This document shows positions 5,840 to 10,588 of a DNA stretch of 10,588 nt, in pieces. The notes under the pieces were generated by a model. The model had not been told where the DNA came from. It made no database searches and saw nothing but the letters and a program-made list of their open reading frames with translations. Source of the stretch: an uncultured Clostridia bacterium (lineage in GTDB: Bacteria > Bacillota > Clostridia > TANB77 > CAG-508); assembly GCA_948663505.1 (NCBI GenBank), contig CAPNAQ010000059.1, positions 1 through 10,588 on the forward strand, read 5' to 3'. Positions within the stretch are counted from its first letter, which is position 1, and each line of letters starts with the position of its first letter. The position numbers and the translations under genes are program-made.

Positions 5840-6832
5840 GTGAATAAGAAAAAAGTAGCAAGTCAAATACTAGTATTTTTGATATTTTTTGTAATAATTA
5901 TAATTGCGATTGTAATGCAAAACAATAATATACATACAGAAACTAATAATCCTGAATATGCAAATCTAAACATCAATCAAAATGAATTAAACATATTTTA
6001 TTTAGATGTGGGACAAGGAGATAGCACTTTTATAACTATAAATGGTTGTAATATGCTAATAGATAGTGGAAATGACCAAGATGGATATTATATTGTGCAA
6101 TTTTTAAAAGCACAGAATATAGACAAAATAGACTATTTTATACTTACGCATTGTGATGAAGATCACATAGGAGGTGCTTACGAAATATTAGATGAATTAC
6201 AAATAGGAACTTTATATATGCCAAACAAAGAAAATGATACACAAACTTATGAAAGATTATTAAAGGCAATTAAAAGAAATAATGTAAATGTTAATAAAAA
6301 TCTAAAAGCATCAAAAGAAACACAATACACAATTGGCAATGCTAGTTGGAAAATTTTAAGTGTTGATGCTAAAAACAATCTTAATGATTCTTCAATAGTA
6401 ATTGAATTAGAATATGGGAATACTAAATATTTATTTATGGGAGATGCTACAACAAGAGTAGAAGAAATGGTTGAATGGAATAAAGTAGATGTATTAAAAG
6501 TAGCACATCATGGCTCTAATAGTAGCACAAGCCAATTATTTTTAGAAAAAGTTAAACCTAAATATGCAATAATTTCAGTTGGAAGAGATAATTCGCATAA
6601 TCTTCCTGATATAGATATAGTCGAGAGATTGAAAAACAATAATATTAAAATATATAGAACAGATGAAAATAATACAATTTGGATTACTAGTGATGGAACA
6701 GAAATTTATATAAATCCTTTAAAATATAATTTAGATGGAACGGGAAGAAAGCAAGCAATATTTTTTGAAAGAAAGTGTTGGTTAGCTTTCTTTTTTAGTG
6801 GTTATGAGTATGAGGTAATTCAGATTTTCTAA
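5840..6832 (+). CDS. ComEC/Rec2-like metallo-beta-lactamase-fold protein, membrane-anchored
   Basis: 330 residues from GTG 5840, with AAAAGGGG (5827-5834) ahead. Residues 7-26 form one hydrophobic segment (LVFLIFFVIIIIAIV), a signal anchor or uncleaved signal peptide, so the domain likely sits outside the membrane. The catalytic domain begins near residue 50: FYLDVGQGDS (D56), LIDSG, LTHCDEDHIGG (H104, D106, D108, H109), NDSSIVIELE, YLFMGD, then VAHHGSNSSTS and a C-terminal YRTDENNTIWITSDG. This set is that of stand-alone relatives of the ComEC C-terminal hydrolase domain, which are thought to cleave phosphodiesters, perhaps DNA or nucleotides. No ComEC membrane channel is present. The last ~20 residues are read through the terminator hairpin at 6767-6796 and end inside the convergent gene, suggesting a lost stop near 6766. 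The authentic C-terminus is probably about residue 310. Confidence 0.88.
   Translation: MNKKKVASQILVFLIFFVIIIIAIVMQNNNIHTETNNPEYANLNINQNELNIFYLDVGQGDSTFITINGCNMLIDSGNDQDGYYIVQFLKAQNIDKIDYFILTHCDEDHIGGAYEILDELQIGTLYMPNKENDTQTYERLLKAIKRNNVNVNKNLKASKETQYTIGNASWKILSVDAKNNLNDSSIVIELEYGNTKYLFMGDATTRVEEMVEWNKVDVLKVAHHGSNSSTSQLFLEKVKPKYAIISVGRDNSHNLPDIDIVERLKNNNIKIYRTDENNTIWITSDGTEIYINPLKYNLDGTGRKQAIFFERKCWLAFFFSGYEYEVIQIF
6767..6796 (+). terminator. Terminator between convergent genes
   Basis: AAAGAAAG (6768-6775) pairs with CTTTCTTT (6786-6793) around a ten-base loop. G6767 can add a G:U pair with T6794, and the T run continues to 6796. On the minus strand the stem is followed only by a poorer T-rich stretch, so it may work weakly in that direction too. 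The minus-strand gene's stop codon (6795-6797) abuts it, while the plus-strand reading frame passes right through it. Confidence 0.7.
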
Positions 6833-7163
6833 CTACATGATATAATCCATCATCTTGCAATTGAAGTTTGATAAAACCATCATTAACTAAACCTTTTAAT
6901 TCTTGACTATAAATCACTTCTTTTGGAATATTATATTCTTCATGATTAAAATAACATTGAATATGATTTTTCTCAATTTCATTAATATCAAGTAAAGTAT
7001 CTTGTGGTAATTTTGATAATCTATAAGTTACATCAGACTTAACTAAGTAATCTCGTAATTCATGTATAAAGTCATCTATGAAAGTGTCTTTTAATTTTGT
7101 GCTATGAAGCGATAAATCAAGCTCACGTAATCCATCAGATAAAGAATTTAAAAAATCGTTCAT
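6795..7163 (-). CDS. Hypothetical protein of 122 residues
   Basis: I do not recognise this family. The start is chosen at the codon whose complement is 7161-7163, because AAGGAGG (complement of about 7172-7178) lies eight bases upstream. The frame remains open for 20 more codons upstream, but those would cover the RBS. The product begins MNDFLNSLSDGLRELDLSLH and is acidic. It looks soluble, with an amphipathic helical first half and a second half (YNIPKEVIYSQELKGLVNDGFIKLQ, then DGLYHVVRK) of alternating strands and helix that resembles a small winged-helix shape. It ends in a His-rich tail, HTHNH. No membrane segment or signal peptide is seen. It has its own promoter, is divergent from the WYL regulator, and converges on the MBL-fold gene. 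Good expression signals and protein-like composition make it a real gene; function is unknown. Confidence 0.75.
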   Translation of the reverse strand: MNDFLNSLSDGLRELDLSLHSTKLKDTFIDDFIHELRDYLVKSDVTYRLSKLPQDTLLDINEIEKNHIQCYFNHEEYNIPKEVIYSQELKGLVNDGFIKLQLQDDGLYHVVRKSELPHTHNH

Positions 7164-7214
7164 GAATAAAACCTCCTTTTGAAATAAAAATTTTTTTGAA
7201 TGAAAAGTAAATAG

Positions 7215-7243
7215 ATTATACAATGGATTAACTAAAAAATCAA
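7215..7243 (-). promoter_or_regulatory. Promoter of the minus-strand hypothetical gene
   Basis: Reading the minus strand: TTGATT (complement of 7238-7243) as -35, a 17-base spacer, and a perfect TATAAT (complement of 7215-7220) as -10. The predicted start is near 7208, giving a leader of about 45 bases that contains the AAGGAGG site. Confidence 0.6.
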
Positions 7244-7280
7244 TAAAAATATGAAATTAAAAAAGTGATATTCTCTTTTT

Positions 7281-7312
7281 TATAAATATGACAGACAGAT
7301 GTCATATTTATA
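7281..7312 (+). promoter_or_regulatory. Operator upstream of the WYL regulator, perfect inverted repeat
   Basis: TATAAATATGACA (7281-7293) and its exact inverse (7300-7312) flank six bases, GACAGA. The repeat covers the promoter of the regulator: ATGACA (7288-7293) with TATGTT (7311-7316) at 17 bases, or an extended -10 TGTTATAAT (7313-7321). Binding here would block the polymerase, so autorepression by the adjacent regulator is the simplest reading. A matching site lies at 8228-8257. Confidence 0.7.
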
Positions 7313-7338
7313 TGTTATAATATTGACAGGAGGAAAAT

Positions 7339-8232
7339 ATGCAAGTAAATAATAGATTATTTGAAATAGTATATATACTAATGCAAAAGAGAAAAACCAC
7401 AGCTAAAGAATTAGCTGATAGGTTTGAGGTATCTACAAGAACAATATATAGAGATATAGAAACATTAAGCACAGCAAACATACCAATTTATGCAAGTAAA
7501 GGAAAAGATGGAGGAATAGGACTTTTAGATGAATATGTCCTAAATAAAACAATACTTTCTGAAGAAGAACAAAATCAAATTTTGTTTGCCTTGCAAGGAA
7601 TGAAAAAAATAAAAGGACAAGATGAAAAATATATTTTGAAAAAGTTAAGTATATTATTTAATAAAAAAATAAATGATTGGATTAAGATTGATTTTTCTAA
7701 TTGGGGTAATGTACAAGAAGAACGATTTGACATGATTAAATCTGCCATTTTAAATAAGCAACTAGTAGAATTTACTTATTATAATTCTAATGGAGAAGAA
7801 AGTAAAAGAATTGTTGAGCCACTACAGATATGGTTTAAAGATAAATCGTGGTATTTAATAAGTTATTGTAGAAACAAAGAAGATTACAGAATATTCAAAA
7901 TTGCTAGAATAAAAGAAATTAAGATGTTACAAGAACATTTTGAAAGAGAACTACCAAAAGAAGAAGAGAGTGAAAAACATAACTTCAAAATAATAGAACT
8001 TGAACTAGAAATAAATAAAGCTATGACTTATAGAGTATATGATGAGTTTGAAAGTAAAGAAATAACGAAAAAACAAGATGGAAACTTTATTATAAAAGTG
8101 AAATACCCAGAAAATGAATGGGTATATGGCTATATTTTATCTTTTGGGGAATGTGCAAAAGTTTTAAATCCTTTTTATGCAAAAAACATAATAAAAGATA
8201 AGCTACAAAAAACTTTAAAAAATTATTTATAA
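7339..8232 (+). CDS. WYL-domain transcriptional regulator, YafY/DeoR-like HTH
   Basis: A 297-residue DNA-binding regulator. Start ATG 7339 has AGGAGG (7328-7333) at ideal distance. Residues 1-60 form the winged helix-turn-helix: NRLFEIVYILMQKRKTTAKE, then a recognition helix ending VSTRTIYRDIETL, then the wing KGKDGGIGL. Residues about 135-205 are the WYL domain with W171-Y172-L173 in KSWYLISYC and the following YRIFKIARI. The C-terminal ~90 residues match the WCX extension, with the FGECAKVLNP ending common in this family. WYL domains are proposed to bind ligands such as nucleotides or nucleic-acid fragments and so to link DNA binding to a signal. Similar inverted repeats ahead of this gene and ahead of the next operon indicate that it controls both. 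It lies 57 bases upstream of the GyrI-like gene, its probable target. Confidence 0.93.
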   Translation: MQVNNRLFEIVYILMQKRKTTAKELADRFEVSTRTIYRDIETLSTANIPIYASKGKDGGIGLLDEYVLNKTILSEEEQNQILFALQGMKKIKGQDEKYILKKLSILFNKKINDWIKIDFSNWGNVQEERFDMIKSAILNKQLVEFTYYNSNGEESKRIVEPLQIWFKDKSWYLISYCRNKEDYRIFKIARIKEIKMLQEHFERELPKEEESEKHNFKIIELELEINKAMTYRVYDEFESKEITKKQDGNFIIKVKYPENEWVYGYILSFGECAKVLNPFYAKNIIKDKLQKTLKNYL

Positions 8233-8261
8233 TATGACACACAGTTGTCAAGTTATATGAT
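8228..8261 (+). promoter_or_regulatory. Second operator with overlapping promoter, ahead of the GyrI-like operon
   Basis: ATATGACA (8232-8239), six bases CACAGT, then TGTCA (8246-8250). Weaker symmetry extends outward to 8228 and 8257. The core TGACA-N6-TGTCA and most of the spacer agree with the site at 7281-7312. Overlapping promoter elements are ATGACA (8234-8239), a 16-base spacer and TATGAT (8256-8261), followed by RBS AAGGAGG at 8275-8281. The operator begins within the last codons of the regulator gene. Confidence 0.65.
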
Positions 8262-8289
8262 ATATACTTCATTTAAGGAGGAAAAAGTT

Positions 8290-8928
8290 ATGGCTTTTGA
8301 TTATAAAAAAGAATATAAGGAATTTTATATGCCAAAGAATAAACCTAGCATTATAAAAATTCCTAAAATGAATTATATTGCAGTTAGAGGAAAAGGAAAT
8401 CCTAATGATGAAAAAGGAGAATACAAACAGACAATAGGTCTTTTATATGCGATTGCTTTTACTATAAAAATGAGTTATAAAGGCTCGCATAAAATAGTTG
8501 GTTATTTTGAATATGTAGTTCCACCACTTGAAGGATTTTGGTGGCAAGATGGGATGAAGGATAGCATTGACTATAATAATAAAGACCAAATGAATTTTAT
8601 ATCTATTATTAGATTACCAGACTTTGTAACGAAAGAAGATTTTGAGTGGGCAATTCAGGAAGCTACGAAGAAAAAGAAACAAGACTTTTCAAAAGTGGAA
8701 TTTTTAACTTATGACGAAGGAAACTGTGTTCAATGTATGCACATAGGATCTTATTATGATGAACCAGCTACAATAAATTTAATGCACGAATATATGATAG
8801 AAAATGGATATGAACTAGATATTACAAACAACAGATTTCATCACGAAATTTATTTAAGTGATCCAAGAAGATGTGATGTAAATAAATTAAAAACAGTTGT
8901 AAGACATCCAATAAGAAAAAAGGAATAA
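8290..8928 (+). CDS. GyrI-like small-molecule-binding domain protein
   Basis: 212 residues from ATG 8290, set by AAGGAGG at 8275-8281. The frame is open from TTG 8245, but that lies in the operator. Residues 20-36 give IIKIPKMNYIAVRGKGNP, the opening strand of the GyrI/SBMC-like fold. It continues with YKQTIGLLYAIAFTIKM, then VPPLEGFWW (P78 to W85), MNFISIIRLPDFVTKEDFEWA, and a second repeat from about residue 140 (VEFLTYDEGNCVQCMHIGSY) ending in RFHHEIYLSDPRR. These match the Firmicute clade of two-repeat GyrI-like proteins. The fold binds drug-like ligands in multidrug regulators, and some members hydrolyse cyclopropane-bearing DNA-alkylating drugs; activity here is not proven. It is the first gene of a three-gene operon under the WYL regulator. 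Confidence 0.9.
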   Translation: MAFDYKKEYKEFYMPKNKPSIIKIPKMNYIAVRGKGNPNDEKGEYKQTIGLLYAIAFTIKMSYKGSHKIVGYFEYVVPPLEGFWWQDGMKDSIDYNNKDQMNFISIIRLPDFVTKEDFEWAIQEATKKKKQDFSKVEFLTYDEGNCVQCMHIGSYYDEPATINLMHEYMIENGYELDITNNRFHHEIYLSDPRRCDVNKLKTVVRHPIRKKE

Positions 8929-8930
8929 TT

Positions 8931-9815
8931 ATGGAATTTATAGAAGCAAAAACAATACTTCAAGGAGCAACACATGGAGAAGAATGGTTTGGAATTGATT
9001 ATAATATGAATCTATATAAAGGTTGTTGCCATAAATGTATTTATTGTGATAGTAGAAGTAATTGTTATCAAGTAGAAGATTTTGATAGAGTAAGAGCAAA
9101 AAAAGATGAAATAGAAATATTAAATCGAGAATTAAAATCAAAAAGGAAAAAAGGTGTAATTGGAATAGGTGCAATGTCAGATACTTATAATCCTTTTGAA
9201 AAACAATATGAAATAACGAGACAAGCATTAGAATTGATTTCATCTTATAATTTTGGGGTGTCAATAGAAACAAAAAGTAATTTAATTGTTAGAGATATAG
9301 ATATATTTAAGGAAATAAACAAAAAAGCAGATATAATACTTAAATTTACAATTACATCAGCAGATGATAGTTTATCAAGAAAAATAGAATCAGGAGTATG
9401 TGTTTCTTCAGAAAGACTAAAAGCAATGAAACAATTATCAAAAGAAGGATTATTTGTTGGAACATTATTGACACCAATTATTCCATTTATAACAGATTCG
9501 GAAGATAATATCAGAAATGTAATAAGATTATCTTATGAAAATGGAGCAAAATTTGTATTTTCAATGGGAGGAGTTACTTTACGAGAAAATCAAAGAGAAT
9601 ACTTTTTTGAGCAATTAGATAAAACTTTTCCTAAGTTAAAAGAAAAGTATATTAAGACTTATGGAAATAATTATTTTTGCTATCCATTAAATAAAAATTT
9701 AGGAAAAATATTTAAAGAAGAATGTGAAAGGTATGGATTACTTTATAAAATGAGTGATATAGTAAAGGCATATAAAAAAGAAATTAAACAAGAAGAACAA
9801 TTAGCCTTTATATAG
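8931..9815 (+). CDS. SPL-family radical SAM protein
   Basis: 294 residues, ATG 8931 starting two bases after the preceding stop, so translation is coupled. The iron-sulfur-binding motif C32-x-x-x-C36-x-x-C39 lies in YKGCCHKCIYCDSR, after the family opening GIDYNMNLYKGC. IGIGAMSDTYNPFEK, SIETKSNLIVRD, and TSADDSLSRKIE follow in the order found in stand-alone relatives of spore photoproduct lyase (SPL), the Rv2578c-like group. Radical SAM enzymes use a [4Fe-4S] cluster and S-adenosylmethionine to make a 5'-deoxyadenosyl radical. True SPL repairs thymine photodimers in spore DNA; this shorter relative has the SAM core but its substrate is unknown. Operon partners, a GyrI-like protein and an acetyltransferase, suggest a response to a chemical insult, possibly one that damages DNA. 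No sporulation promoter was noticed. Confidence 0.9.
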   Translation: MEFIEAKTILQGATHGEEWFGIDYNMNLYKGCCHKCIYCDSRSNCYQVEDFDRVRAKKDEIEILNRELKSKRKKGVIGIGAMSDTYNPFEKQYEITRQALELISSYNFGVSIETKSNLIVRDIDIFKEINKKADIILKFTITSADDSLSRKIESGVCVSSERLKAMKQLSKEGLFVGTLLTPIIPFITDSEDNIRNVIRLSYENGAKFVFSMGGVTLRENQREYFFEQLDKTFPKLKEKYIKTYGNNYFCYPLNKNLGKIFKEECERYGLLYKMSDIVKAYKKEIKQEEQLAFI

Positions 9816-9829
9816 AAAAGAGGATGAAT

Positions 9830-10573
9830 ATGAATGAATATATAAATTTAACATTAGAAAACATAGAAAAGGAACATATATGTTGTGCTATTGGTGATCC
9901 AAAACATCAAGCAGGTGTGGACAATAAGAAGGAATGGATTAAAAGTAAGTTGAAGGATGGACATGTATTTAGAAAATTAAATGCAAGAGGAAAAATATTT
10001 ATTGAATATGAGCCAATAGAAACAGCTTGGATTCCTATTAGTGGTAAAAATTATGAATATATTTATTGCTTATGGGTAGCAGGAAGTTTTAAAGGAAAAG
10101 GAATTGGAAAAGAATTACTAGAATATGCAATAAATGATTCAAAAGAAAAAGGTAAAAGTGGTATATGTACTTTAGTTTCTAAAAAGAAGAAACCATTTAT
10201 TGGCGAAAAGAAATTTTTTGAACATTATGGATTTAAGGCAGTAGATAATATTTCCGACTATGAATTATTAGCATTACAATTTGAAGATAGCGAAACACCT
10301 AAATTTAATGATAATGCTAGAAGTATGAAGATAGATAGCCAAGATTTTACCATTTATTATAGTAATGAATGTCCTTATGTTGAATATGAAGTAAAAGAAT
10401 TAATTGAATATGCAAAAGAGAATAATATAACAATTAACTTTATAAAAATAGATTCATTAGAAAAAGCAAAAAATGCACCTTGTATATTCAATAATTGGGC
10501 TAATTTCTATAAACGAGAATTTATATCTAATACTATATTAAATGCAAATTCATTTAAAAAGTTAATTAAATAA
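9830..10573 (+). CDS. GNAT N-acetyltransferase with C-terminal YoaP domain
   Basis: 247 residues from ATG 9830, with AAAAGAGG ending at 9823 and six bases of spacing. ATG 9824, two codons earlier, touches that RBS and is less likely. Residues about 60-140 form the GNAT acetyl-CoA fold: YIYCLWVAGSFKGKGIGKEL supplies strand 4 and the pyrophosphate loop (G-x-G-I-G near residue 90), then FFEHYGFKAVD. Residues about 170-245 match the YoaP-like domain: FTIYYSNECPYVEYEV with C181, then NAPCIFNNWANFYKREFISN, a thioredoxin-like segment. The combination is the architecture of Bacillus YoaP and its relatives, whose acceptor is unknown. It is the last gene of the operon, 14 bases after the radical SAM gene. 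The stop at 10571-10573 is followed by only 15 bases of window, so any terminator is out of view. Confidence 0.88.
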   Translation: MNEYINLTLENIEKEHICCAIGDPKHQAGVDNKKEWIKSKLKDGHVFRKLNARGKIFIEYEPIETAWIPISGKNYEYIYCLWVAGSFKGKGIGKELLEYAINDSKEKGKSGICTLVSKKKKPFIGEKKFFEHYGFKAVDNISDYELLALQFEDSETPKFNDNARSMKIDSQDFTIYYSNECPYVEYEVKELIEYAKENNITINFIKIDSLEKAKNAPCIFNNWANFYKREFISNTILNANSFKKLIK

Positions 10574-10588
10574 TAAATTATTAAAATA

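Noticed and set aside
8938..9273. Minus-strand open frame inside the radical SAM gene
   Set aside because: Lies wholly opposite a clearly identified gene; composition is dominated by Leu, Phe and Tyr and shows no domain.

Overview
The window is strongly AT-rich, roughly three quarters A+T by eye. Codon use leans to AGA, ATA, TTA and AAA, and ribosome binding sites are strong AGGAGG-like purine runs. Together with the families present (Tn-type serine recombinase and relaxase debris, a YoaP-domain acetyltransferase, a WYL regulator paired with a GyrI-like protein), this points to a low-GC Firmicute, most likely a clostridium or an uncultured gut relative. TGA is read as stop, and all intact genes use TGG for tryptophan.

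Left part (1-1720): the decayed end of an integrative mobilizable or conjugative element. It holds a small unrecognised ORF closed by a terminator, then the first ~64 codons of a serine recombinase (with a +1 frameshift). That fragment is joined directly to a relaxase lacking its first residues. The relaxase carries an in-frame TGA and an internal deletion, and a good hairpin terminator ends the wreck.

Centre-left (1740-4641): two intact genes that look like defence cargo. The first is a YhcG/DUF1016-family PD-(D/E)XK nuclease with its own sigma-A-type promoter. The second is an AIPR-family (abortive infection/phage resistance) protein with a nuclease-like N-terminus. The nuclease gene carries a 27-base palindrome twice: once in its 5' leader and once, almost identical, inside its coding sequence.

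Centre (4642-6832): a broken NTF2/SnoaL-like gene (one nonsense codon and one single-base deletion) overlaps the start of an intact short-chain dehydrogenase. Next comes a membrane-anchored ComEC-type metallo-beta-lactamase-fold protein whose reading frame runs through its own terminator, suggesting a lost stop codon. A convergent small gene of unknown function on the minus strand (6795-7163) shares that terminator region and has its own promoter and RBS.

Right part (7281-10573): a self-contained regulon. A WYL/YafY-type regulator is preceded by a perfect 13-base inverted repeat. A closely related repeat lies between it and a three-gene operon encoding a GyrI-like small-molecule-binding protein, an SPL-family radical SAM protein and a GNAT acetyltransferase with a YoaP domain. 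The same operator-promoter module at both places implies that the regulator controls itself and the operon, probably in response to a small molecule or DNA damage.

No tRNA, rRNA, CRISPR array or intact insertion sequence was seen.
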